From assembly GCA_030637845.1 (NCBI GenBank), contig DAOWFT010000057.1, forward strand, positions 1-8,321: 8,321 nt of DNA. The letters run 5' to 3'. The notes under the pieces were generated by a model that saw nothing but the letters and a program-made list of their open reading frames with translations, did no database searches and was not told where the DNA came from. Of this stretch, positions 1-6,119 are shown piece after piece. Every line of letters begins with the position of its first letter. Positions within the stretch are counted from its first letter, which is position 1. The position numbers and the translations under genes were made by a program. The DNA comes from Thalassospiraceae bacterium (GTDB taxonomy: Bacteria > Pseudomonadota > Alphaproteobacteria > Rhodospirillales > Magnetovibrionaceae).

Positions 1-55
1 GCACATTAATTTCTAGGGCCGGGATTTCCAGGGTGGGAGTAGGGGCGTTAGTCAT
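1..55 (-). CDS. modC: Molybdate ABC transporter ATP-binding protein ModC, N-terminal fragment
   Basis: Only the first 18 codons lie in the window (MTNAPTPTLEIPALEINV...); the gene continues beyond base 1. The ATG at 55-53 lies inside the end of modB, giving an 8-bp overlap (ATGACTAA). It is preceded by an AAGGGGG-like ribosome binding site about six bases upstream, so translational coupling to modB is likely. The fragment carries no Walker motif, so the identity rests on position: in mod operons the third gene after modA and modB is normally the ATPase that powers molybdate import. The ending ALEINV is compatible with the usual start of ModC-type ATPases. A different ATPase, or a non-ModC gene, cannot be excluded from this fragment. 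Confidence 0.65.
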   Translation of the reverse strand, partial: MTNAPTPTLEIPALEINV

Positions 56-749
56 TTTCCACCCCCTTGATACGTCTTTGAACCGTGCGCGACATTATTT
101 CAGATGCAATTAACGCAACAAGCGCAACAACCAGCGAAATAACCACAAGCCGCACGGCGCCGTCTTCGCCGCCTGGCACCTGCATAAGAGTATAAAGAGC
201 CAGCGGCAGCGTTTGGGTTTGCCCGGGAATGTTTGAAACAAATGTTATGGTCGCGCCGAATTCACCCAAGGCGCGAGCAAAGGCAAGAACCGCCCCGGCA
301 ATTATTCCCGGTAGCATTAACGGCAATGTTATTGTGACAAAAACCCGCAGGCGTGATGCCCCAAGGGTGAATGCCGCTTTTTCAAGCCTTGTGTCAATCG
401 CCTCAAGCGCCAAACGCATGGCCCGAACCATTAACGGAAACGCCATGACCCCGGCAGCCACGGCGGCACCTTTCCAGTTAAAGGCAATGGTTATGCCAAA
501 TGTGTCGTATAAGAACGAGCCAATAAACCCGCCCCGGCCAAGCACAACCAGCAACACATAACCAACCACCACCGGCGGTAACACCAATGGCAAGTGAACC
601 ACCGCGTTAAAAATATTTTTCCCCCAGAAATTGTGACGCGCCAGCACCCATGCAGCGCCAAGGGCAAGCGGCATCTCGGCAATGGTTGCCCATAACGCGA
701 CTTTTAAGCTTATTAGTAACGCTTCGATTTCAAGTGGGGTTAAGATCAA
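48..749 (-). CDS. modB: Molybdate ABC transporter permease ModB
   Basis: The inner-membrane permease of the molybdate importer, which forms a dimer that docks two ModC ATPases and receives molybdate from ModA. The 233-residue product fits the family length. Hydrophobic segments lie near residues 8-35, 48-72, 93-113, 138-160 and 200-218. The EAA loop that contacts the ATPase is at 116-144 (EAIDTRLEKAAFTLGAS, then a conserved TLPL). The ModB-typical ALGEFGATITF follows at 160-170. The start is TTG at 749, one base after the modA stop. The ribosome site AGAGGT lies inside the last codons of modA, so the two genes are probably translationally coupled. A TTG start is unusual, but no better start sits nearby and the N-terminus aligns with the expected first membrane segment. 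Confidence 0.93.
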   Translation of the reverse strand: MILTPLEIEALLISLKVALWATIAEMPLALGAAWVLARHNFWGKNIFNAVVHLPLVLPPVVVGYVLLVVLGRGGFIGSFLYDTFGITIAFNWKGAAVAAGVMAFPLMVRAMRLALEAIDTRLEKAAFTLGASRLRVFVTITLPLMLPGIIAGAVLAFARALGEFGATITFVSNIPGQTQTLPLALYTLMQVPGGEDGAVRLVVISLVVALVALIASEIMSRTVQRRIKGVEND

Positions 750-750
750 G

Positions 751-1554
751 CTAGTTACCTCTAAAGCCAGATTTTATAAAAATGTCTTTTCCGGCGTTGG
801 ATTTTAAAATATCAATAAAACGCATTGCAGATTGTTTATTTTTATCACCGCTTTGTTTTATTGCAGCGGCAGAATATAAAATAGGCGTATGGTCGTTATC
901 ATTAAATACCGAAATCACCACAACCGCATCGGCTACATCAGAAGCATAAACAATACCCAGCGGGGATTCACCATTTGCAACAAGGGCAAGTGCCGCCGTA
1001 ACATCCAGCGTTCTTGCCAAACTGTTTTTTAAATCATCCCACAAGCCAATATTTGTTAATGCCTCTTTTGCATATATTCCAGCAGGAACGTGATCTGGGT
1101 CGGCTACGGCTAAATATCCTGATTGCAGATATTTCAAAATAGCATCTTTGGCGGGCAGGCCTGATGCTATTTTGTTTTTTTCAAACATTTTTTTACCGGC
1201 AATCAAAACAAGCCTGTTCGATGCAATGGTTGTTATGCTTTCAGGGTATGTGATGGATAGATTTTTCAGGCGTCTGGTCCACAAGGGGTGCGCGGAAACA
1301 AAAATATCAGCGGGTGCCCCATTTTCAATTTGGCGGGCAAGCAGCGAGCTTCCGGCATAAACCATGGTTACATCCATGCCATTATTTTTTGCCAGTAGCG
1401 CAATTTCATCCATTGGCCCCTTGGTGCTGGCGGCGGCGAATACGGTTAGGGGTTCTCCCCCGGCCTCAGCTGCATAACCCCATCCACAGGCAGCCGCCAA
1501 AATCAGCAATTTCCCCAGTGACTTACCCAGTGATTTCCCTAGTATTCCACCCAT
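751..1554 (-). CDS. modA: Molybdate-binding periplasmic protein ModA
   Basis: The periplasmic receptor that captures molybdate (and usually tungstate) and hands it to ModBC. The 267-residue precursor has a signal peptide: a lysine-bearing n-region (GKSLGKSLGK), a hydrophobic LLILAAACGW core and a probable cleavage after AEA at residue 31. The mature protein begins near LTVFAAAS. The oxyanion-binding residues known from E. coli ModA have clear equivalents: Ser43 (AAAS), a serine at 69-70 (AGSS), Ala158 (DHVPAGIYAKEAL), Val186 and Tyr203 (PLGIVY). The start is ATG at 1554 with AAGGA about 11 bases upstream, a slightly long spacing. This is the first gene of modABC. Its n-region is encoded by three tandem 12-bp units, described as a separate repeat. 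It could bind tungstate preferentially; the sequence does not decide this. Confidence 0.95.
   Translation of the reverse strand: MGGILGKSLGKSLGKLLILAAACGWGYAAEAGGEPLTVFAAASTKGPMDEIALLAKNNGMDVTMVYAGSSLLARQIENGAPADIFVSAHPLWTRRLKNLSITYPESITTIASNRLVLIAGKKMFEKNKIASGLPAKDAILKYLQSGYLAVADPDHVPAGIYAKEALTNIGLWDDLKNSLARTLDVTAALALVANGESPLGIVYASDVADAVVVISVFNDNDHTPILYSAAAIKQSGDKNKQSAMRFIDILKSNAGKDIFIKSGFRGN
1504..1539 (-). repeat. Three tandem 12-bp units in the modA signal peptide
   Basis: On the minus strand the units are GGGAAATCACTG (1539-1528), GGTAAGTCACTG (1527-1516) and GGGAAATTGCTG (1515-1504). They encode GKSL-GKSL-GKLL in the n-region and start of the hydrophobic core of the ModA signal peptide. 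The degeneracy is mostly at third codon positions, which suggests an old duplication kept under coding constraint. Gain or loss of a unit would keep the frame and alter only the positive charge of the n-region. Confidence 0.8.
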
Positions 1555-1613
1555 TCCGTTGCATATCCTTGTTGTTTTGCATATCGTTAAGAGGTTATCA
1601 GTTAATTACCACC

Positions 1614-1641
1614 ATAATCTTCTTTGCGATATGATGGTCAA
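1614..1641 (-). promoter_or_regulatory. Candidate modABC promoter
   Basis: Reading leftwards, TTGACC (1641-1636) matches five of six bases of a sigma-70 -35 box. GATTAT (1619-1614) matches four of six of a -10 box, with a 16-bp spacer. This would place the transcript start around 1607, with a 5' leader of about 50 bases before the modA ATG. The leader contains two direct copies of GATATGC (1567-1561 and 1585-1579) of unknown meaning. The -35 hexamer lies inside the left arm of the adjacent dyad, so a protein bound there would block the promoter. This is pattern recognition only. Confidence 0.4.
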
Positions 1642-1664
1642 TATACTGGTCAGGATATTGGCCA
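1635..1664. promoter_or_regulatory. Inverted repeat upstream of modA, possible operator
   Basis: TGGTCAATAT (1635-1644) and ATATTGGCCA (1655-1664) form a 10-bp dyad with one G-T mismatch and a 10-base centre. The left arm covers the candidate modA -35 box. A molybdate-responsive repressor of ModE type would be the natural guess. However, the sequence does not match the ModE consensus half-site (CGTTATAT) well, and no modE gene lies in the window. The same bases also contain three direct 12-bp repeats, so the dyad may be incidental. Confidence 0.4.
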
Positions 1665-1670
1665 GGCAGG
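1635..1670 (+). repeat. Three degenerate 12-bp direct repeats before the PilZ gene
   Basis: TGGTCAATATAC, TGGTCAGGATAT and TGGCCAGGCAGG begin at 1635, 1647 and 1659, exactly 12 bp apart. The constant part is TGGYCA. If translation began at the TTG at 1624, the region would encode GQYT-GQDI-GQAG, so the array could be either an iterated protein-binding site or a coding repeat. I favour the regulatory reading, because the conserved PilZ protein begins later and the array lies next to the modA promoter. Confidence 0.5.
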
Positions 1671-1710
1671 ACATAATTTACGGGGGCGCAGGTTAAGACT
1701 GCAAAATATC

Positions 1711-2073
1711 ATGGCAACACCGGTTACCGACACACCAGAAAAGAATGAAAACCGTCGCGAACATTTGCGTGCGGATGATCCTGTGCTTGTGGTCAGGGTC
1801 GATGGCAAGACATACAAGACCGTTAACTGGAGTATGGGTGGATTATTAATAGAGGGATACAAAGGCGGCCTTACAACCGGTGCGCTTGTTACCGTTGCGG
1901 CCATTGGCGAAACCACAAAAAATCTTACAGATGTTTGCATTCGGGCGCGGGTAATCAGAAGCGATCAGGAAGTGGGGTATATTGCCGTAAACTTTCTTGG
2001 CCTTGATCAGTCAGCCTTTGGGTTGCTTCGGGCATTTACCGATGTAAAATCAAGCGCCAGATCACCTTATTGA
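1711..2073 (+). CDS. Single-domain PilZ protein, probable cyclic-di-GMP receptor
   Basis: A 120-residue cytosolic protein made almost wholly of one PilZ domain. The two defining c-di-GMP motifs are present: RxxxR as R16-EHL-R20 and (D/N)xSxxG as N39-W-S41-MG-G44. The protein is therefore likely to bind the second messenger rather than be a degenerate PilZ. Residues 1-14 are polar and probably flexible. I chose the ATG at 1711. The frame stays open back to a TTG at 1624, which would add 29 residues including a GQxx repeat; neither start has a clear ribosome site. The gene diverges from modA, and its 3' end overlaps the GTPase gene tail-to-tail by 7 bp. Its output (motility, adhesion, polysaccharide) cannot be told from sequence. 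Confidence 0.82.
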   Translation: MATPVTDTPEKNENRREHLRADDPVLVVRVDGKTYKTVNWSMGGLLIEGYKGGLTTGALVTVAAIGETTKNLTDVCIRARVIRSDQEVGYIAVNFLGLDQSAFGLLRAFTDVKSSARSPY

Positions 2074-3095
2074 TCTCTGACAAATTTATTGAACGTCTTG
2101 ATTACCGCATCGGGCCCAAGATTTTTTGTTATCAGCACCAATTGTGAAATACGTTTATTGTTTGGCCCAATGCCCGACCACGAGGGAAGCTCCTGCGGTG
2201 GGTGAAAAACATGCTGTACCCCATGCACGGCGATGGGCTTTTCCTGACCTTCAATATCGAGCACGCCTTTCATGCGTAAAATACGCTCGCCCTGTGTGGT
2301 CAGCAGCATATCCAGCCAGTTGGTAAATGCTTCCCATTTAATGGGTTTATCACAGGTTATGGTAAAGGCATTAATGCTCTTGTCGTGAGCGTGAGCATGT
2401 GCGTGGTGTGAGCCTTCTATCGCGTCAAAGGAAAGCCATCTTTTGGGGTGTGGTTTTATATTGCTATCAAATAATCCTGTATCGAACAGGTCGGAAACAC
2501 GAAAGTTTCCTTCGTGATAGGCGACCTGTGTCGCCCCGGGATTAAGCGAAGTCAGCCGTTCGCGTAAATTATTTATTGTTTCATCATCGGTAATATCCGT
2601 TTTGGTAATTATTATCCTGTCGGCAACCGCAACCTGTTTTAGCGCTTCGTCAAACTTGTCCAGGGTATCCCATCCCAACAATCCATCAACGGTAACAATT
2701 ATACCGTCAAGGCGGTAGCGCCCGGATGCAATCGGGTCGGTTATAAGGGTGTGAATTACCGGTGCCGGATCGGCAAGGCCGGTTGTTTCAATTATGACAC
2801 GGCGAAAGGGGGGTATGGTTCCGTCAGAGCGCCGCACCAACAGGTCGCGCATGGCTTTGCTGAGATCACCCCTGACCGAACAGCAAATGCAGCCGCCTTC
2901 CAGCAGGATGATGTCTTCATCAATTTTTTCAACCAGCAGGTGATCAATGGAAACATCGCCGTATTCATTAATAAGTACGGCAGTTTCTTCCATGCCCGGG
3001 CTGGAAAGGATTTTGTTCAGCAGGGTTGTTTTTCCACTGCCAAGAAAACCCGTTAGCAGGCTAACCGGAACGGCAGCGGGAAGCTCATTTTCCAT
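2067..3095 (-). CDS. COG0523/CobW-family GTPase, putative zinc metallochaperone
   Basis: A 342-residue G3E-family GTPase. The nucleotide-binding half shows Walker A GFLGSGKT (16-23), the CxCC metal-binding motif C69-I-C71-C72, ETTGLADP (103-110) and the base-specificity motif TKTD (164-167). A histidine-rich stretch SHHAHAHAHD (229-238) links it to the C-terminal CobW_C domain, roughly 243-337. Members of this family deliver or insert metals (cobalt in CobW; zinc in the Zur-regulated ZNG1/ZigA/YeiR branch). Placement downstream of znuA and hisI, in a cluster with znuBC, argues for zinc rather than cobalt or nitrile hydratase iron. The ATG lies inside the hisI 3' end (11-bp overlap), so the two are probably translationally coupled. 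No cobalamin gene is nearby. Confidence 0.88.
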   Translation of the reverse strand: MENELPAAVPVSLLTGFLGSGKTTLLNKILSSPGMEETAVLINEYGDVSIDHLLVEKIDEDIILLEGGCICCSVRGDLSKAMRDLLVRRSDGTIPPFRRVIIETTGLADPAPVIHTLITDPIASGRYRLDGIIVTVDGLLGWDTLDKFDEALKQVAVADRIIITKTDITDDETINNLRERLTSLNPGATQVAYHEGNFRVSDLFDTGLFDSNIKPHPKRWLSFDAIEGSHHAHAHAHDKSINAFTITCDKPIKWEAFTNWLDMLLTTQGERILRMKGVLDIEGQEKPIAVHGVQHVFHPPQELPSWSGIGPNNKRISQLVLITKNLGPDAVIKTFNKFVRDQ

Positions 3096-3510
3096 AAAGC
3101 TTTTTCGGGTCTATTTCGACCTCGGCAATTGTGGTTATTTTTCCATCTCGAACCGCGTTGAAAAAACAATTACGCCGCCCGGTGTGGCAAGCAACGCCGG
3201 TTTGATCGACCACAAGCAAAACCGTGTCGCCGTCGCAATCCCACCTGAAATCAACCAAGGTTTGTGTTTGCCCCGAGCTTTCGCCCTTGCGCCATAGCTC
3301 GCCCCGCGAGCGTGAAAAATAACAAACCCGACCCGATGAAAGGGTTTCACGGATGGCGTCGCTGTTCATCCATGCCAGCATCAATATTTCACCATTGCCT
3401 GATTGTTGGGCGATGGCCGCAACCAGCCCCTGATCATTGAAGTTAATGGCAGCAATAACCGCATCAATGACATCTGTCGCCAGGGGTGTTTCTGTTTTGT
3501 TATCGCTCAT
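3085..3510 (-). CDS. hisI: Phosphoribosyl-AMP cyclohydrolase HisI
   Basis: Opens the adenine ring of phosphoribosyl-AMP in histidine biosynthesis, a cytosolic zinc-dependent step. The 141-residue protein is the single-domain form, with no fused HisE. The family core is intact: SRSRGELWRKGESSG (66-80), the acidic metal motif D91-C92-D93-G-D95, and ACHTGRRNC with C108, H109 and C115. Cys92, Cys108 and Cys115 match the known zinc ligands, so this is not a cysteine-less, zinc-independent variant. It sits 13 bp after znuA and overlaps the GTPase gene, with no other his gene in the window. HisI paralogues have been noted in Zur regulons. This may be either such a paralogue or the organism's only copy. 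The start is ATG at 3510 with only a weak upstream GAG as ribosome site. Confidence 0.93.
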   Translation of the reverse strand: MSDNKTETPLATDVIDAVIAAINFNDQGLVAAIAQQSGNGEILMLAWMNSDAIRETLSSGRVCYFSRSRGELWRKGESSGQTQTLVDFRWDCDGDTVLLVVDQTGVACHTGRRNCFFNAVRDGKITTIAEVEIDPKKLYGK

Positions 3511-3523
3511 GATGGTTATCTCG

Positions 3524-4468
3524 TTATTTTGCTATTGGCGCATCATCGCCCGGATTTTGCCCCGGATTTGGTCTGGAGTTAAGGCATTTCAGCAGGGCGC
3601 GGGCATTTTTTTGCATTATTCTGACATAAAGGGTGGGGCTTTCGTCCATATCGACCCCCATTGCGTCAAGTTCGCCAAGGCGCACGCCCATATCCGTTGA
3701 AATTGATATTGCCATTTGTGATGTCATTTGCGGTTCGGTAAAAATGCATTTTACCTGCTCGTCTTTAATTATTTTTTTAAGCTCGACAATATGCTTGGCA
3801 CCGGCGTCGCTGCCTTGAATATCTACAATATTGCCACGCTGGTTAAGACCAAATTCGCGGACAAGATATGAAAATCCATCGTGCTGGGTAACGAATGGAA
3901 CATCCTTTACCGGCTTTAGAAATTTTACCATTTGCCGCTTGAGCGATTTAATCCTGTTTTTTGCAACTTTGGCATTTTTTTCATAAATACTTTTATTGCC
4001 AGGGTCGGAATTAATAAGCGTTTTCGATATTATGTCGACAATCGCCACCGCATTTCTGGTTGCAAGCCATATATGCGGATCAGGCGCACTGCCGTCGCTA
4101 TCATCATATGGAATTAGCGCAATGGATTGATCGCCCATAAGCGTTACAACATCGGCCCCGGTCGCAAGGGTTGCGATTGATTTAGCCAGCGATTTTTCCA
4201 TTTCCGGGCCAACCCAAAAAAGTATATCTGATTTTTCAATCATTTTGGCATCCGACGCTCGAAGCTGGAAGTCGTGCGCCGATGCGCTTTCCGGCATTAA
4301 TAATTGTGGTGTAATAACCCCATCGCCAACTGCCAATACAAGCGCATATATGGGGCGGATGGAAGCAACAACCCTAAGCTCTTTTGCTGCGGCGTATGTG
4401 GAGTGCGCGCCTGCAAGCAACAAGGATATAACGGTTACTATAATCTTGAGGGGGGGCATATTTTTCAC
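3524..4468 (-). CDS. znuA: High-affinity zinc-binding periplasmic protein ZnuA
   Basis: The substrate-binding protein of the ZnuABC zinc importer (cluster A-I metal-binding family). The 314-residue precursor has a signal peptide (LKIIVTVISLLLAGAHSTYA, cleaved near residue 26). Expected zinc-ligand histidines are His65 (SAHDFQLR), His132 (DPHIWLA) and His196 (QHDGFSYL). Cys241 and Cys295 are spaced like the disulphide pair of E. coli ZnuA. The flexible loop before DPHIW, which is histidine-rich in many homologues, is short and acidic here (YDDSDGSAPD, 121-130). The tail is proline-rich and polar. The start could be GTG at 4468 or ATG at 4459; neither has a strong ribosome site, and the signal peptide works with both. 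It is first in the znuA-hisI-GTPase operon. A manganese-binding homologue is less likely given the zinc-type neighbours. Confidence 0.92.
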   Translation of the reverse strand: MKNMPPLKIIVTVISLLLAGAHSTYAAAKELRVVASIRPIYALVLAVGDGVITPQLLMPESASAHDFQLRASDAKMIEKSDILFWVGPEMEKSLAKSIATLATGADVVTLMGDQSIALIPYDDSDGSAPDPHIWLATRNAVAIVDIISKTLINSDPGNKSIYEKNAKVAKNRIKSLKRQMVKFLKPVKDVPFVTQHDGFSYLVREFGLNQRGNIVDIQGSDAGAKHIVELKKIIKDEQVKCIFTEPQMTSQMAISISTDMGVRLGELDAMGVDMDESPTLYVRIMQKNARALLKCLNSRPNPGQNPGDDAPIAK

Positions 4469-4483
4469 TTTGGCGTAGTTTCT

Positions 4484-4515
4484 TTGTTAATTTATGAAAT
4501 ATGTTATAACACAAC
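4484..4515. promoter_or_regulatory. Zur-like operator in the znuA/znuC divergent promoter
   Basis: A perfect 10-bp palindrome, TGTTATAACA (4502-4511), lies near the centre of the 78-bp gap between znuA and znuC. In context it reads GAAATATGTTATAACACAAC, resembling known proteobacterial Zur sites, which share GAAATGTTATA- or TGTTATAACA-like cores. The palindrome contains TATAAC on both strands and could serve as the -10 box of both divergent promoters. A TTGTTA (4484-4489) lies 15 bp upstream of the rightward copy. Zinc-loaded Zur bound here would silence both arms. No zur gene is in the window. Confidence 0.72.
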
Positions 4516-4546
4516 CTGAGCAAAGCAAACAGGGCCGCCCCAGCAA

Positions 4547-5338
4547 ATGAACAATCCCAATCCAGATAAAAACCTTTTGGCATCGGCTGAAAATGTGGGT
4601 GTTTCAATAAGCGGCAACCAAATATTGCTGGATGTATCGTTGAGCGTAAGCGAGGGCGAGGTCGTTACAATTGTCGGTCCCAACGGTGCCGGAAAAACAA
4701 CGCTGGTTCGTGCCGTTCTTGGCCTTGTCCGCCCGAGCGAAGGCAAACTTTATCGCCGTCCCGGATTAAGCATTGGCTATATGCCACAGAAACTACACAT
4801 CGACCCAACAATGCCAATGACGGTTAATCGTTTTTTGGCGTTGGGGGTTCCGGCAAAACTTGCAGGCCAGGGTCACAGAAAAAATGCGTTGGATGAAGTC
4901 GGTGTTGGGCATATTTCAAATTCCCAGATGCATAATATTTCCGGTGGTGAAGTACAGCGGGTAATGCTGGCGCGTGCTTTGTTGCGCGACCCTGATTTTC
5001 TGGTTCTCGATGAACCGGTTCAGGGTGTGGACATTACCGGTCAGGCGGATTTGTACCGCCTAATAAGAAACATTCGTAAAAGCCGTGGAGTTGGGGTGCT
5101 GATGGTCTCCCATGATCTGCACGTGGTTATGGCTGAAACGGATCGCGTTATTTGTCTCAATCGCCATGTCTGTTGCGAGGGTCACCCCGAAACAGTTAGC
5201 AAGCACCCGGAGTTTGTGCAGATGTTTGGCGAACAGGTAGCCTCATCCATTGCGCTTTATCCACACCACCATGACCACCATCACAATGTTCATGGCGATG
5301 TTTGTAACGATACGCACGGTGATAACCATGATGGATGA
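4547..5338 (+). CDS. znuC: Zinc ABC transporter ATP-binding protein ZnuC
   Basis: The cytoplasmic ATPase that drives zinc import through ZnuB. The 263-residue protein has all ABC motifs in order: Walker A GPNGAGKT (44-51), Q-loop Gln81 (YMPQ), signature ISGGE (131-135), Walker B FLVLDE (151-156) and H-loop His189 (MVSHDLH). SIGYMPQKLHIDPTMPMTV is typical of ZnuC. The C-terminal 25 residues are rich in histidine (HHHDHHHNVH at 240-249, then His257 and His261; nine in all) and may sense or buffer zinc. The ATG at 4547 is the only convincing start, but the upstream AGGG is 12 bases away, so initiation may be weak. The 3' end overlaps znuB by 8-11 bp. Confidence 0.93.
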   Translation: MNNPNPDKNLLASAENVGVSISGNQILLDVSLSVSEGEVVTIVGPNGAGKTTLVRAVLGLVRPSEGKLYRRPGLSIGYMPQKLHIDPTMPMTVNRFLALGVPAKLAGQGHRKNALDEVGVGHISNSQMHNISGGEVQRVMLARALLRDPDFLVLDEPVQGVDITGQADLYRLIRNIRKSRGVGVLMVSHDLHVVMAETDRVICLNRHVCCEGHPETVSKHPEFVQMFGEQVASSIALYPHHHDHHHNVHGDVCNDTHGDNHDG

Positions 5339-6110
5339 TTTTATTATTCGCGCCCTGATGGCGGGTATGGGCGTTGCGCTGGCCGCCGCCCCGCTGGGTG
5401 CATTTGTTGTCTGGCGCAGGATGGCATATTTCGGTGGGGCGATTTCGCACACGGCATTGCTTGGGGTGGCGCTTGGTTTCTTGTTGGGCATAAATCCCAT
5501 AATCGGTGTCGGTCTGGTTAGCGTTGTCGCGGCATTGATGCTTTTGGGCTATCGCGGACGCTATCTCGGCAACGATACCCTGCTTGGTATCATTGCTCAC
5601 GGGAGCCTGGCATTGGGGCTAATAGTCGCATCCGCCGTCGAAGGGGTCAGGGTTGATTTAATGGCGTTTTTATTCGGCGACATTCTATCGGTCAGCGCGG
5701 CCGATGTTTATTTCATCTGGGGCGGATGTGCGCTTGTTATTGGGGTGCTTGGTTTTTTATATAAACCGCTTTTGGCGGTGACCGTTCACAGCGAACTGGC
5801 GGCGGTTGAAGGCGTAAATGTACGCTTGGTCGAAACCGCGTTTGTTTTATTATTGGCCGTGGTTGTGGCGCTATCTATAAAAGTAGTTGGGGTGCTGTTG
5901 ATTGCATCGATGCTTATAATTCCCGCAGCATCCGCCCGTTCATTTTCATCAACCCCGGAACGGATGATTGTTCTGGCCGCAGTCATGGGCGTTATATCGG
6001 TGGGAATTGGCATGGGGGCATCGTTGGAATTTGACTGGCCCGCCGGCCCGGCAATCGTTGTGGGGGCAACCGCTCTTTATATTATAAGCTCCTTTAAAAA
6101 AACCGCATGA
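5328..6110 (+). CDS. znuB: Zinc ABC transporter permease ZnuB
   Basis: The inner-membrane channel of the zinc importer (ABC-3 permease family). From ATG 5328 it is 260 residues, the usual length. It starts MMDDFIIRALMAG, followed by the conserved PLGAFVVWRRMAYFGGAISH and then TALLGVALGF. Many hydrophobic segments alternate with short loops. The family motif KVVGVLLIASMLIIPAASA lies about two-thirds of the way along. The frame is open upstream to an ATG at 5250, but that stretch is the out-of-frame shadow of the ZnuC histidine tail and is not permease-like, so I reject it. ATG 5331 is an equally good start. The overlap with znuC implies coupled translation. The gene ends 9 bp from the convergent metC stop. 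Confidence 0.93.
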   Translation: MMDDFIIRALMAGMGVALAAAPLGAFVVWRRMAYFGGAISHTALLGVALGFLLGINPIIGVGLVSVVAALMLLGYRGRYLGNDTLLGIIAHGSLALGLIVASAVEGVRVDLMAFLFGDILSVSAADVYFIWGGCALVIGVLGFLYKPLLAVTVHSELAAVEGVNVRLVETAFVLLLAVVVALSIKVVGVLLIASMLIIPAASARSFSSTPERMIVLAAVMGVISVGIGMGASLEFDWPAGPAIVVGATALYIISSFKKTA

Positions 6111-6119
6111 ACCAGCCAG

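Noticed and set aside
229..561. Plus-strand ORF of 110 codons over modB
   Set aside because: It is the antisense shadow of modB, low in complexity and without family features.
1577..1600. ModE box upstream of modA
   Set aside because: CATATCGTTAAGAG has pieces of the ModE half-site but no inverted partner at the proper spacing.
5250..5327. N-terminal extension of ZnuB from the ATG at 5250
   Set aside because: The extra residues are the frame-shifted reading of the ZnuC histidine codons (repeated Thr, Met, Ile). The normal ZnuB start follows at 5328/5331.
5196..5600. Minus-strand ORF of 134 codons across the znuC/znuB junction
   Set aside because: It is antisense to two well-supported transporter genes and shows no recognisable domain or ribosome site.
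6111..6119. Bidirectional terminator between znuB and metC
   Set aside because: Only 9 bp separate the convergent stop codons, and no stem-loop with a T-run is visible there; termination must rely on sequences inside the genes or on Rho.
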